Below are positions 8,651 through 17,317 of a stretch of DNA of 45,254 nt, piece by piece. Every line of letters starts with the position of its first letter. The stretch's first letter is position 1. Under the pieces are notes generated by a model. The model did no database searches, was not told where the DNA came from, and was given only the letters and a program-made list of their open reading frames with translations. Source of the stretch: Cricetibacter osteomyelitidis (GTDB lineage: Bacteria > Pseudomonadota > Gammaproteobacteria > Enterobacterales > Pasteurellaceae); NCBI RefSeq assembly GCF_004340985.1, contig NZ_SLYB01000019.1, positions 1 through 45,254 of the forward strand. The letters run 5' to 3'. The translations under genes were made by a program, and so were the position numbers.

Positions 8651-10105
8651 ATGAGTATACTGACAGAATTCTCCCTATTACATACACAAGCCTATATTAA
8701 CGGTGAATTTATTTCTGCTAAAAATGACCGCACTTTTGATGTTATCAACCCGGCTAACGGTAAGGTGATTTGTGCCGTGGCAGATTGCAGTGCAGACGAT
8801 ACGGAAATCGCCATTCAAGCGGCCAAAATTGCTCAGCAACAATGGAAACAATTAACCGCAAAGGCACGATCAATCATTCTAAAAAAATGGTATGAGTTAA
8901 TTTTAGCAAACCAAGAACAACTGGCTCAATTACTCAGTTTGGAACAAGGTAAACCGCTGGCGGAAAGTCGCGGTGAAATTGCTTATGGTGCCAGTTTTAT
9001 CGAATGGTTTGCGGAAGAAGCCAAACGTGCTTACGGCGATATTATTCCGCAAGATAAACCACATCGTCGATTGCTCATAATCAAACAGCCTATCGGTGTC
9101 GTGGGGGCGATTACCCCGTGGAATTTTCCAAATGCGATGATTACCCGCAAAGCTGCTCCCGCATTGGCTTCCGGCTGTGCTATTGTGATCAAACCCGCAC
9201 CGGAAACCCCGCTTTCGGCTCTGGCATTGGCGGCTTTGGCAGATCAGGCCGGCTTACCTAAAGGTATCTTTAATGTAGTGCCGTCAATGCAAGCCGCAGA
9301 AGTGGGACTTGCACTCACGCAAAGCAACGATGTACAAAAAATTACATTCACCGGTTCAACCCGTGTAGGTAAAATTTTAATGGCACAATCCGCCGATACT
9401 GTGAAAAAACTGGCGTTGGAATTAGGCGGTAATGCCCCTACCCTGATTTTCAATGATGCTGATTTGGATAATGCGGTCGATGAAGTGATCGCGTCTAAAT
9501 ATCGTAATTCCGGGCAAACTTGTGTGTGTACCAATCGCATTTACGTGCAATCCGGTGTATATCGTGAGTTTGCTGATAAACTCGCGGCTAAAGTACGGCA
9601 ATTTGTGGTGGGCGATTATACCAATCCACAATCTGTTATTGGTCCGTTAATCACCGAAAGTGCGGTGCAAAAAATGGAAAAACATATTAATGATGCAGTA
9701 AGCCTTGGGGCAAAAATCACCGTGGGCGGACATCGACACGCATTAGGCGGCACATTCTTTGAACCGACAATTTTAGAAAATGTCACTCAAGATATGCTTG
9801 TTTGCCACGAAGAAACCTTTGCCCCGCTCGCCCCGTTAATTTCTTTTGACACGGAAGAACAAGGCATCACACTTGCAAACGACAGCGAATTTGGTCTGGC
9901 AGCTTATTTATACACTCAAGACATCAGCCGTATTTGGCGAATTTCAGAACAGCTTGAAGTGGGGTTAGTCGGCATTAACGAAGGTGTTGTATCCAACGAA
10001 ATGGCTCCGTTCGGCGGCGTGAAACAATCGGGCTTAGGCCGGGAAGGATCTCGTTATGGTTTGGAAGAGTTCTTAGAAATTAAATATTTATGTATGCGGG
10101 TGTAA
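8651..10105 (+). CDS. gabD: Succinate-semialdehyde dehydrogenase, GabD type
   Basis: GabD oxidises succinate semialdehyde to succinate with NAD(P)+, usually the last step of GABA degradation. The protein is 484 residues, close to E. coli GabD. It has the aldehyde dehydrogenase fold with the cofactor motif FTGSTRVG (233-240), the general-base glutamate in LELGG (Glu257) and the catalytic cysteine in GQTCVCTNR (Cys291). The ATG at 8651 is chosen because AGAAGGG lies just upstream and the N-terminus then matches family length; the in-frame start at 8603 overlaps the preceding terminator. No gabT or gabP lies beside it, so it may serve another source of semialdehyde. Related semialdehyde dehydrogenases with other substrates cannot be excluded. 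Confidence 0.85.
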   Translation: MSILTEFSLLHTQAYINGEFISAKNDRTFDVINPANGKVICAVADCSADDTEIAIQAAKIAQQQWKQLTAKARSIILKKWYELILANQEQLAQLLSLEQGKPLAESRGEIAYGASFIEWFAEEAKRAYGDIIPQDKPHRRLLIIKQPIGVVGAITPWNFPNAMITRKAAPALASGCAIVIKPAPETPLSALALAALADQAGLPKGIFNVVPSMQAAEVGLALTQSNDVQKITFTGSTRVGKILMAQSADTVKKLALELGGNAPTLIFNDADLDNAVDEVIASKYRNSGQTCVCTNRIYVQSGVYREFADKLAAKVRQFVVGDYTNPQSVIGPLITESAVQKMEKHINDAVSLGAKITVGGHRHALGGTFFEPTILENVTQDMLVCHEETFAPLAPLISFDTEEQGITLANDSEFGLAAYLYTQDISRIWRISEQLEVGLVGINEGVVSNEMAPFGGVKQSGLGREGSRYGLEEFLEIKYLCMRV

Positions 10106-10114
10106 TTTTCCAGT

Positions 10115-10270
10115 GTTACCTATGTAATCTTATTTGCAGCAAGGCAAGCGAAATTATTGCCCGACATTCCTAAGCTGCAATGACCGGTATATGCTTATCG
10201 CCCGCAACAAACCATCATACCGGCACGCGTAAAACTCGTAATTGATTTATTGGTAGAAATCCTGCAAAGA
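10115..10270 (+). pseudogene. Decayed C-terminal remnant of a LysR-family regulator
   Basis: One plus-strand frame reads LLPDIPKLQ, then a TGA stop at 10181-10183, then PVYAYRPQQTIIPARV and KLVIDLLVE. This closely follows the end of LysR effector domains (LP-x-PVYAxYP-x-xxxIPARVRxFIDFLVE). No start codon, DNA-binding domain or rest of the gene is present; gabD ends just upstream. I interpret it as the tail of a lost regulator. The match is from memory of the family consensus, so an alignment is needed to prove it. Confidence 0.55.
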
Positions 10271-10313
10271 AAATTTATCTTAACAAATCAATATGTTGCG
10301 TTGCATACTCGCT

Positions 10314-11699
10314 CTATTTTCCGATACAAAACGAACTAAAAATATTGCTTAATAAATCATCGGAAGTAAATTGTCCGGTGATTTCACTGAGTTGATTTTG
10401 TACCATTCGCAATTCTTCCGCAAGCAATTCGCCTGCGTGAAATTGGGTGAGTTGGATATAACCGTTATGCAAATGTGCGGCGGCGTGTTCCAACGCCTGT
10501 AAATGGCGGCGGCGAGCCAAGAATCCACCTTCGCTGCCGGTTTCAAAACCCATAGATTGTTTTAAATGCTCTCGCAAAAGCTGTACGCCTTCTTGGGTTT
10601 TGGCAGATAAACTGATAATCGTGTAGCCGTCTTTTTCGCTGATGCTTTCCGTTTCACCGCTAAGGTCTGCTTTATTGCGAATAATGGTCACTGGCATATT
10701 GTGCGGTAATTTTTGCAGAAATTCCGACCGCACTTTATTGAGATCTTGATTATCCGCTTCGGTACTGTCAAGCATTAATAAAATACGATCCGCTTGCTCA
10801 ATTTCATTCCACGCACGATTAATACCGATACGCTCTACCTCGTCGGTAGCTTCACGCAAACCTGCCGTATCAATAATATGCAACGGCATACCGTCAATAT
10901 GAATGTGTTCACGCAGCACATCACGGGTTGTGCCCGCAATATCCGTCACAATCGCGGCTTCGCGACCTGCCAACGCATTCAGCAAGCTGGATTTACCCGC
11001 ATTCGGACGGCCTGCAATTACCACTTTCATCCCTTCACGCAAAATAGAACCTTGCTTAGCTTCCTGACGAACGCGATCTAATTGACTGATAATATCATTC
11101 AAATGCCCTTCGATTTTACCGTCTGCCAGAAAATCAATTTCCTCATCAGGGAAATCAATAGCGGCTTCCACATAGGTACGCAGGTAAATCACTTGATCCA
11201 CCAACTGATTTACTTTATTAGAAAATTCACCCTGCAACAATCTCAAAGCAGAACGAGCCGCTTGTTCGGAACTGGCATCAATTAAATCCGCAATGGCTTC
11301 GGCTTGAGCTAAATCCAATTTATCGTTTAGGAACGCTTGTTCGGAAAATTCGCCCGGGCGAGCTAAACGCACGCCGTCCACCTGCAAAATCCGTTTAAGC
11401 AACAAATCCAACACCACTTGTCCGCCGTGGCCTTGCAACTCCAAAACATCTTCACCAGTGAAAGAATTCGGCGATTGGAAAAATAATGCAATGCCTTGAT
11501 CCAACACCGTGCCATCGCTATCTTTGAAAGGCAGATAATTGGCTAAACGGGGTTTTAAGGTTTTGCCCACTACCTGTTCTGCCACGGTTGCAGCCAAAGG
11601 GCCGGAAATCCGTAAAATGCCCACCCCGCCACGACCGATTGGTGTAGCTTGAGCAACGATAGTTTCTTTTACTGCAAAACTTTCTTTTGAATCGAACAT
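10314..11699 (-). CDS. mnmE: tRNA modification GTPase MnmE
   Basis: With MnmG, MnmE forms the 5-carboxymethylaminomethyl modification of uridine-34 in several tRNAs. The 461-residue protein has an N-terminal tetrahydrofolate-binding domain (about 12-130), a helical domain, and an inserted GTPase domain: G1 GRPNAGKSS (230-238), G2 region TDIAGTTRD (252-260), G3 DTAG (277-280) and a later NKAD. It ends in the obligatory CIGK motif, whose cysteine is catalytic. The ATG at 11699 gives about ten more residues before KETIVAQAT than some homologues. GAGAG precedes it and no better start is seen. It lies downstream of yidC on the same strand, as in many gammaproteobacteria, but with a small gene between them. 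Confidence 0.96.
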   Translation of the reverse strand: MFDSKESFAVKETIVAQATPIGRGGVGILRISGPLAATVAEQVVGKTLKPRLANYLPFKDSDGTVLDQGIALFFQSPNSFTGEDVLELQGHGGQVVLDLLLKRILQVDGVRLARPGEFSEQAFLNDKLDLAQAEAIADLIDASSEQAARSALRLLQGEFSNKVNQLVDQVIYLRTYVEAAIDFPDEEIDFLADGKIEGHLNDIISQLDRVRQEAKQGSILREGMKVVIAGRPNAGKSSLLNALAGREAAIVTDIAGTTRDVLREHIHIDGMPLHIIDTAGLREATDEVERIGINRAWNEIEQADRILLMLDSTEADNQDLNKVRSEFLQKLPHNMPVTIIRNKADLSGETESISEKDGYTIISLSAKTQEGVQLLREHLKQSMGFETGSEGGFLARRRHLQALEHAAAHLHNGYIQLTQFHAGELLAEELRMVQNQLSEITGQFTSDDLLSNIFSSFCIGK

Positions 11700-11773
11700 A
11701 AGCTCTCTCGGATAATATTTTGTTGATTTGTGCTATTTTAACGCGTTCCCGACACACAAAAAATCTATTTTTC

Positions 11774-11800
11774 AACCGCACTTTTGAGAAAAGAGCGGTT
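11774..11800 (-). terminator. Imperfect uptake-signal stem-loop after the 113-residue gene
   Basis: AACCGCaCTTTT (11774-11785), loop GAG, then AAAAGaGCGGTT (11789-11800) forms a 12-bp stem with one A/A mismatch. The left arm holds an intact uptake core; the right arm is one base off. Only a weak T-run follows on the minus strand, so termination would be leaky. It stands 9 bases after the stop of the gene ending at 11809. Confidence 0.45.
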
Positions 11801-11808
11801 AATTTTAA

Positions 11809-12150
11809 TTAAATTTCTTCAATCACAGATTCACCGGATTCGCGGCGACCGTCCAGCCATTGCCAGGCTTCATGCAAGCGAATTTTACCTGACGGCAACA
11901 CTTCCACTTCACTAATACATTGACCGATACGGTTTTCCATTTGCCGGTTAAGATGTTGATAGGTAATTCGAATGCGGGTCGGTTCAATGAATTTGCCGAT
12001 TAGCAAACCTTTTTTAATATTACCGCCGGCATACTCGCCCCAAATAACATCGTCTTGTTGAAAATAACGAAATACTGTTTCTGTGCCGGCTTCACCGACT
12101 TCAGTGTTGTTTAATAACGCAAATACACGATTATTTAATGATAAAACCAT
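11809..12150 (-). CDS. Small conserved protein of unknown function (often misnamed N-acetylglutamate synthase)
   Basis: This 113-residue soluble protein has no signal peptide or membrane segment. The pattern of short beta strands (VIWGEYAGGNIKKGLLIGKF, RIRITYQHLN, EVLPSGKIRLHEAWQWLDGR) matches a family of about 110-residue proteins that databases often label n-acetylglutamate synthase. The protein has no GNAT acetyltransferase or amino-acid kinase motif, so I do not adopt that activity. The final GESVIEE is a family hallmark. The ATG at 12150 is preceded by AAGGAA on the minus strand. It lies between the yidC terminator and mnmE and may have its own promoter in 12151-12186. Its function is unknown. 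Confidence 0.7.
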   Translation of the reverse strand: MVLSLNNRVFALLNNTEVGEAGTETVFRYFQQDDVIWGEYAGGNIKKGLLIGKFIEPTRIRITYQHLNRQMENRIGQCISEVEVLPSGKIRLHEAWQWLDGRRESGESVIEEI

Positions 12151-12186
12151 ATTGCTTTCCTTATAGATAAAAATAAAATTACAGAT

Positions 12187-12208
12187 AAAAAAGGCATCTT
12201 TCGATGCC
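12187..12208 (-). terminator. Rho-independent terminator of yidC
   Basis: On the minus strand GGCATC (complement of 12203-12208), loop GAAA, then GATGCC (complement of 12193-12198) is followed by six T (12192-12187). It lies 25 bases past the yidC stop and ends the rpmH-rnpA-yidD-yidC transcript. Confidence 0.88.
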
Positions 12209-12232
12209 CTTGTTTCAGTTAATGAATCGGAA

Positions 12233-13855
12233 TTATTTCTTACGGGAATGTAATCCTTTTTTCTCTAATCCGCGATAAATTAATTGTTGTTGGACGATCG
12301 TAATTAAGTTCGATACTAACCAATATAATACCAGACCTGCCGGGAACCATAAGAAGAAGAACATAAACATCAATGGCATAAAATTCATGATTTTTTGCTG
12401 CATTGGGTCAGCGACCGGGGTCGGTGACATTTTTTGCAACAAGAACATGGAAGCCCCCATTAAAATTGGCAAGATGTAATACGGGTCTTGTGCCGATAAG
12501 TCTTGAATCCAACCAAAGAACGGTGCGTGGCGTAATTCCACCGCTTCCATAAAAGTCCAATATAATGCGATGAAAATCGGCATTTGTAATAAGATTGGTA
12601 AACAACCGCCTAACGGGTTTACTTTTTCTTCTTTATACAATTTCATCATTTCCTGGCTCATTTTTTGACGGTCGTCACCGAAACGTTCACGCATTTCCTG
12701 CATTTTCGGTTGTAACATACGCATTTTCGCCATGGAAGTATATTGTGCTTTGGTGAGCGGATATAAAATCGCTTTTACCACTAAAGTTATGCCGATAATC
12801 GCCAAGCCCCAGTTTTGTACGATGCCTTGAATGAAAGTTAATAACCAGAACAACGGTTTTGCAATAAACCACGCCCAACCATAATCTACGGTTAAATCTA
12901 AGTTATTGGCCGCTTTTTCCATTTGGTTTTGTAATTTAGGGCCTGTCCATAAAGAACTGGTAATAGTTTGTGTGCTACCCGCCGGAATAGTCGCTACCGG
13001 ACCGCGATAACCGATAAAACCTAAACCGTTCGCTGTATTAGTATAAAGTTGGTTATCCGCATCCTGATTCGGGATCCAGGCAGACACAAAATAATGTTGT
13101 AACACCGCAGCCCAACCTGCTTTGGTATCAATGGAAAGATCCGCTTTTTTCATATCTTCAAAGCTGTATTTTTTATAGTTGGTTTCTGCGGAAGAATAAG
13201 CACCGCCGGTATAAGTCGGCATAGCCATATTACCGGAACTTTCCACTAAAGTATGTTTTAACTGACCGTAGGGCTGCACTTCAATAGCATTATCAGTTTG
13301 GTTTTGAATTTCAAAATTGACGCCGACATCGTAACTATCGCGTTTTAAGGTGAATACTTTACGATAAATCACACCGTTTTGTTCAACGGTAAACGGCACG
13401 ACCAATTCGTTTTGACCGTCGGCTAATTTAAAGCTGTCGCCATCTATTTGATAGTTGGCACGGCCGGCTCTGCTATCGATACCGTCTTTACCGATCAAAC
13501 CGCTTTGTGCAACATAAACATGATTCGCCTGCTCTTTTAATAAAACAAACGGCGTATTGGAATTAAGTTCCGCATCATATTTTAATAATTCAGACTCAAC
13601 GACATCACCGCCTAAAGTATCAATTTTCAAACGAAGTACATCATTTTCCAGTGTCACTACACGACCTTTGGTTTGTCCGTCCACAGCGGTTAATGCGGCA
13701 GATGAACTTGCCGGCGTGTCGGAAGATTGGGAAAGTCCTTGTGTTTGTGCGGCTACTTCCGGCTTCGGCGTATGATAATCCGCTTGCCATTGCAAATACA
13801 CAAGAAAGGAAACGAGAAATAAAGCAATGACTAATAAACTGCGTCTTGAATCCAT
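12233..13855 (-). CDS. yidC: Membrane protein insertase YidC
   Basis: YidC inserts and folds inner-membrane proteins, alone or with SecYEG. The 540-residue protein has the Gram-negative layout. An N-terminal membrane helix lies at about residues 6-22 ([17 protein letters not shown]). A large periplasmic beta-domain follows to about 335. The conserved five-helix core then begins near [22 protein letters not shown], with the coiled cytoplasmic loop rich in Met/Lys/Arg ([19 protein letters not shown]) and [20 protein letters not shown]. It ends in a basic tail ([12 protein letters not shown]). It is downstream of yidD and rnpA, with a 23-base gap to yidD, and has its own terminator after it. Confidence 0.97.
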   Translation of the reverse strand: MDSRRSLLVIALFLVSFLVYLQWQADYHTPKPEVAAQTQGLSQSSDTPASSSAALTAVDGQTKGRVVTLENDVLRLKIDTLGGDVVESELLKYDAELNSNTPFVLLKEQANHVYVAQSGLIGKDGIDSRAGRANYQIDGDSFKLADGQNELVVPFTVEQNGVIYRKVFTLKRDSYDVGVNFEIQNQTDNAIEVQPYGQLKHTLVESSGNMAMPTYTGGAYSSAETNYKKYSFEDMKKADLSIDTKAGWAAVLQHYFVSAWIPNQDADNQLYTNTANGLGFIGYRGPVATIPAGSTQTITSSLWTGPKLQNQMEKAANNLDLTVDYGWAWFIAKPLFWLLTFIQGIVQNWGLAIIGITLVVKAILYPLTKAQYTSMAKMRMLQPKMQEMRERFGDDRQKMSQEMMKLYKEEKVNPLGGCLPILLQMPIFIALYWTFMEAVELRHAPFFGWIQDLSAQDPYYILPILMGASMFLLQKMSPTPVADPMQQKIMNFMPLMFMFFFLWFPAGLVLYWLVSNLITIVQQQLIYRGLEKKGLHSRKK

Positions 13856-13878
13856 TTTGTTGTTCTCTTTGTTGTTAG

Positions 13879-14130
13879 TTAATTGTTATTCGTATTTTTC
13901 GGCGGAACAGGATCGTCGCCACCGGGGTTTAAAGGATGACATTTTAATATACGTTTGACCGTTAGCCAACTGCCTTTTAACGCACCGTGCGTTTTTAATG
14001 CTTCAATACCATATTGTGAACAAGTAGGATTAAAACGGCAGTGAGGGCCAAGCAAAGGACTCAGCACAAGTTGATAGAGCCGAATTAATCTGATAAGGAT
14101 TTTCGAACCAAACGAATATGACGACGCCAT
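13879..14130 (-). CDS. yidD: Membrane protein insertion efficiency factor YidD
   Basis: This 83-residue peripheral membrane protein helps YidC-dependent insertion. The first helix ([18 protein letters not shown]) is amphipathic. The signature [20 protein letters not shown] with its two cysteines and the C-terminal [13 protein letters not shown] are all present. Its start overlaps the end of rnpA by 46 bases, in another frame. The long start is kept because the N-terminus aligns with E. coli YidD, where a similar overlap exists. Overlap implies translational coupling within rpmH-rnpA-yidD-yidC. Confidence 0.93.
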   Translation of the reverse strand: MASSYSFGSKILIRLIRLYQLVLSPLLGPHCRFNPTCSQYGIEALKTHGALKGSWLTVKRILKCHPLNPGGDDPVPPKNTNNN

Positions 14131-14453
14131 AGCTTGTCCAATATACTGTAAAACGTTTCGTTATCAAGTTTATCAATACCTTTTTTCGCCACAATCACAA
14201 AATCATTGGTGGGAAGTTCGTGTTGCAACAAGCGAAAACTTTCACGGCATAAACGTTTAACGCGATTACGTTCGTGTGCTCTCTTCAGATTTTTTTTTGC
14301 AACAGTTAGACCCAGACGAGGAATATCAAGATTGTTAGGACGGGAAAGGATTGTTATTTCGGGCGTGCTGGCACGCAGCGGCTCTTGAAAGACGAATTTG
14401 AATTGATCAGGGGTCAACAAACGTGACCCCCTTGCAAAGTTTAGCTTAACCAC
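14085..14453 (-). CDS. rnpA: Ribonuclease P protein component
   Basis: This is the small basic protein that assists the catalytic RNA of RNase P in 5' tRNA maturation. The product is 122 residues, typical length. The RNR signature is present ([16 protein letters not shown]), preceded by the [11 protein letters not shown] strand that forms the RNA-binding face. It lies 20 bases after rpmH on the same strand, the near-universal order. Its 3' end overlaps yidD. Confidence 0.95.
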   Translation of the reverse strand: MVKLNFARGSRLLTPDQFKFVFQEPLRASTPEITILSRPNNLDIPRLGLTVAKKNLKRAHERNRVKRLCRESFRLLQHELPTNDFVIVAKKGIDKLDNETFYSILDKLWRRHIRLVRKSLSD

Positions 14454-14473
14454 ACGGAGAATGGTGTAATTAA

Positions 14474-14608
14474 TTAAGCACTTAAACTTTTACGACCTTT
14501 AGCACGACGACGAGCTAAAACCTGACGGCCGTTTTTAGTTGCCATACGAGCACGAAAACCGTGAGTACGGCTACGTTTTAATACAGATGGTTGAAATGTA
14601 CGTTTCAT
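14474..14608 (-). CDS. rpmH: 50S ribosomal protein L34
   Basis: A 44-residue reading frame on the minus strand begins [20 protein letters not shown] and ends [11 protein letters not shown]. This is the highly conserved L34 sequence, very rich in Arg and Lys. The start codon is at 14608-14606 and the stop at 14476-14474. It is the first gene of the rpmH-rnpA-yidD-yidC unit. The promoter at 14779-14806 leaves a leader of about 160 bases. dnaA is not in the window, so oriC is not here. Confidence 0.97.
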
Positions 14609-14778
14609 TCTAATCTACCTAATCTAATTTGTTTGTATTCAAACAAGAGTTACTATGGAAATAAGGAACGCAATTTTAACGATAAATCCTGCGTTCGTCA
14701 AATAAGAATACGCACTGTCGATCACTTTTTCGTAAGTTTAAATTAAAGTGCGGTTTATTTTCGTCAAAAAACGGTGGA

Positions 14779-14806
14779 ATTATACTCTGTTTAAGGAAAA
14801 TCTCAA
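14779..14806 (-). promoter_or_regulatory. Sigma-70 promoter of rpmH
   Basis: On the minus strand TTGAGA (14806-14801) and a perfect TATAAT (14784-14779) are 16 bases apart. This is the strongest promoter-like sequence in the region and points at rpmH. The leader between it and the start codon (14609-14772) carries one uptake signal near 14748 and no other gene that I can support. Confidence 0.7.
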
Positions 14807-14809
14807 GCA

Positions 14810-14945
14810 TTAAAAGTTGGTAATATGTGCAACAGTATTATTATGGACAGCAAATGTTTCTGGTGTCCAAGCACTGACTACATCAATGATTGCCTCGTAT
14901 CCTGCTATATCATCAGAAGTGAGATTTAAATACAATAATTTTCAT
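14810..14945 (-). pseudogene. Frameshifted small reading frame upstream of rpmH
   Basis: An ATG (14945-14943) with a good GAGGA ribosome-binding site six bases upstream opens a frame that stops after ten codons. If one A of the AAAA run after the start is dropped, the frame continues for 44 codons: MKLLYLNLTSDDIAGYEA, then IIDVVSAWTPETFAVHNN, ending TVAHITNF and a stop at 14812-14810. The span is one base longer than a multiple of three. I recognise no family. It may be a decayed gene, a sequencing error, or chance. Confidence 0.35.
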
Positions 14946-14982
14946 ATTTATTCCTCGTGCTCTTCAAAATCATCGGAAAATC

Positions 14983-15006
14983 ACCGCACTTTTTGCAAAG
15001 TGCGGT
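14983..15006 (-). terminator. Paired uptake-signal terminator after the DXS-like gene
   Basis: ACCGCACTTT (14983-14992), a TTGC loop and AAAGTGCGGT (14997-15006) make a perfect 10-bp stem just beyond the stop of the gene ending at 15018. On the minus strand it is followed by GATTTTCC, a short T-run, so it is probably a moderate terminator. Confidence 0.6.
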
Positions 15007-15017
15007 TGAAAATCCGC

Positions 15018-16772
15018 TTATTTTAAAAAGCCTTGAATATCCGCCACAATTTGTGCGGTGCCGGTGCCGTTTTCTTTTAATAATTCAGCTGCATCATATC
15101 TGTCGTGGAAGGCTTTGGCGATACCGTAGTTTTTCACTTTCACTGCGGATGTACCGAAAAAAGCCGCCACTTTTTGTCCGAATCCGCCTTCAATTACACC
15201 GTCTTCAAGAGTGACAACCACTTGGTGATCCCTTTCGAGATTTTTCAACAAGGTTTCATCTAACCCCGTGATAAATTTCGGATTGATAACAGTGGCTTGA
15301 ATGCCTAATTTTGCCAGTTCGTCCGCCACTTCATTGGCTAACCGGAAGAAATTGCCTAAGCCTAAAATTGCAACCACTTTACCTTGGCGAGTAATGTCAA
15401 ATTTGTTCAATTGACTGTAATCAGTGGTATCTGCCTTGCCGGAGGAAACCAATTCCCCCACAGGCACACGAATCACAACAGGGTGACTGTTTTGTTTCAC
15501 TGCCCAATCAAGCATCGCAAGGTGTTCTTCTTTGTTGGTCGGGGCGAGATAAACCAAATTCGGAATGTTGGATAACATCGGAATATCGAAAAAGCCTAAG
15601 TGCGTGACATCGTTAAAACCATACACGGAAGCGGAATAATTCAAAATTACTGCGCTGTTGTTATTCACGCAAAGGTCTTGCACCAGTTGGTCGTAAGTGC
15701 GTTGAATAAAGGTGCTGAACACCGCAAACACAGGTTTGCCTCCACGTTTTGCTACGCCTGATGCCATTGCCACCGCGTGTTCTTCCGCAATACCCACATC
15801 AACATATTGTGAACCAGCTTCTGCACGCCACGCCGGATTAAAGCCAAATCCGCCCGGTGTACCTGCATTAATCACCACCACTGAAGGATCCGCTTTAATG
15901 GTCTGCATTAAATAATCGGCGGTAATGCCGGTGTAGCTTTCCGCCAGGAATTGCATTTTCACTTCTCCGGTTTCTAAATCGAACGGGAAATTCCAGTGCC
16001 AAGGTTCACGGTTTTCTTCCGCTAATTTATAACCTTTGCCTTTTTGGGTTGCTACGTGTAATACAATCGGGTGGTCAATGTCTTTCACTTCTTGCAACAC
16101 ACTAATCAAGGTGGCTAAGTCGTTGCCTTCTTTTACAAAGCGATAATCCAAGCCCATGGCTTTGAAATAATTGTTCGGACTTTCGCCGTTGGTTTCACGC
16201 AATTCACGGAAACCTGCGTAAATACCGCCGTGATTTTCCGCAATAGATTGGTCGTTATCGTTGGCGATGATAATCATATTAGAACCGAGTGTAGCGGCAT
16301 AATCCAAGCCTTCAAAGGCTTCACCGCCTGAAAGCGCACCATCGCCAATCACGGCAATAATGTTTTCTTTTCCGTCCAGCAAATCACGCCCTTTTGCCAA
16401 GCCTGAAGCTAAGCTCACGGAAGTCGAGGTATGCCCGATATTGAAGAAATCGTGCTCGCTTTCCGTTGGGTCGGTATAACCCGTTACATCATCATATTTG
16501 GCAGGATCAAGGAAGGCATCTTTGCGTCCTGTAAGCATTTTGTGAATATAGCTTTGGTGGGAAACATCAAAAATAATTTTATCTTCCGGGGAATTAAACA
16601 CATAGTGCAAGGCGATGATCAATTCCGCCGCACCAAGGTTCGGACCGATATGCCCGCCGTGTTCAGATACTTTTTTCAACAATGCCGTACGCGTTTCATC
16701 CGCCAAAATGTGCATTTGAGCCAATGATAATTTTTTCAAATCCTGTGGAGAAGAAATAGATTCGAGTAACAT
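15018..16772 (-). CDS. Atypical short 1-deoxy-D-xylulose-5-phosphate synthase-family protein
   Basis: This 584-residue thiamine-diphosphate enzyme belongs to the DXS/transketolase family. DXS condenses pyruvate and glyceraldehyde 3-phosphate to start the MEP pathway. Visible are GHIGPNLGAAELIIALHYVF, the GDG cofactor motif (VIGDGALSGG, 143-145), and the catalytic glutamate of the pyrimidine domain in VGIAEEHAVAMASG (about residue 330). A C-terminal transketolase domain starts near 445. It is about 35 residues shorter than E. coli DXS. Several motifs differ (DVSHQSY rather than DVGHQAY; IAEEHA rather than IAEQHA), resembling the short DXS-like proteins that I recall from Firmicutes. It carries no uptake signal over 1.75 kb, but some core genes here also lack one. 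It could be the only DXS or a second DXS-like enzyme with another acceptor. The ATG at 16772 is preceded by AAAGGA. Confidence 0.75.
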   Translation of the reverse strand: MLLESISSPQDLKKLSLAQMHILADETRTALLKKVSEHGGHIGPNLGAAELIIALHYVFNSPEDKIIFDVSHQSYIHKMLTGRKDAFLDPAKYDDVTGYTDPTESEHDFFNIGHTSTSVSLASGLAKGRDLLDGKENIIAVIGDGALSGGEAFEGLDYAATLGSNMIIIANDNDQSIAENHGGIYAGFRELRETNGESPNNYFKAMGLDYRFVKEGNDLATLISVLQEVKDIDHPIVLHVATQKGKGYKLAEENREPWHWNFPFDLETGEVKMQFLAESYTGITADYLMQTIKADPSVVVINAGTPGGFGFNPAWRAEAGSQYVDVGIAEEHAVAMASGVAKRGGKPVFAVFSTFIQRTYDQLVQDLCVNNNSAVILNYSASVYGFNDVTHLGFFDIPMLSNIPNLVYLAPTNKEEHLAMLDWAVKQNSHPVVIRVPVGELVSSGKADTTDYSQLNKFDITRQGKVVAILGLGNFFRLANEVADELAKLGIQATVINPKFITGLDETLLKNLERDHQVVVTLEDGVIEGGFGQKVAAFFGTSAVKVKNYGIAKAFHDRYDAAELLKENGTGTAQIVADIQGFLK

Positions 16773-16845
16773 AATTTTATCCTTTGCTTGTTCAAAATTG
16801 CCTTTATTTTACTGCCTTCAAAAAATGAAATTTTTGACCGCACTT

Positions 16846-17073
16846 TTACTTCATGAGTCGCTCAATTAACTGCTTTTGGTAATTCGGAATTTGTGAATTG
16901 CTGATTCCTTCAAAAGCAAGGGGTGGTAAATAGGTCATTCCGCAGTGCATTGCAGTGGCACGCATCGGCTCGAACAAATCCGCCAAACGCACGCCTACAC
17001 GCCCTGATTTGCCATAGGTAGAATTGCCCCCGGAAGCTGTGGCTTGAATAAATTCTCTGCGTGTTTTTGCCAT
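16846..17073 (-). pseudogene. Chimeric remnant: Tat-like start joined to the tail of a KefF-type NAD(P)H oxidoreductase
   Basis: The 75-residue frame starts at 17073 after a strong AAAGGGGG ribosome-binding site. Its first residues, MAKTRREFIQATA, look like the twin-arginine n-region of a Tat signal peptide. From about residue 14 the sequence instead follows the C-terminal third of KefF/MdaB-like flavodoxin-fold NAD(P)H oxidoreductases, with ADLFEPMRATAMHCGMTYLP and a closing PLAFEGISN. There is no hydrophobic signal core and no flavin-binding N-terminal half, so neither parent function can remain. I read it as a deletion junction between two genes. A longer in-frame extension to 17214 shows no homology and no ribosome-binding site. 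The two family matches are from memory. Confidence 0.5.
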
Positions 17074-17317
17074 TTCAGCCCCCTTTATTGACGTATTTTT
17101 GTTCACTATACGCCTATTCGTTATGAAGAAAAAGCAAATTAAACTCACAACACTTGTGAATAAAAGTTGAAAATCAACCGTATTTGGGGCTAAGATACAG
17201 GCTTTTGATAACAACGTACTTGTACCTGCAGCACTGAATTTTGTAACATAAAACTATCATTTTTGATTTGGTTTGATTGGAATAATATCAATTTTTACAT
17301 AGTGTTAAGGTTAATCT

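Noticed and set aside
15018-16835. Lack of uptake signals as proof that the DXS-like gene is foreign
   Set aside because: The core stretch from about 11790 to 14740 (yidC, yidD, rnpA, rpmH) also lacks them, so absence alone proves nothing.
17074-17214. N-terminal extension of the chimeric oxidoreductase fragment
   Set aside because: No family resemblance and no ribosome-binding site; a strong AAAGGGGG precedes the ATG at 17073.
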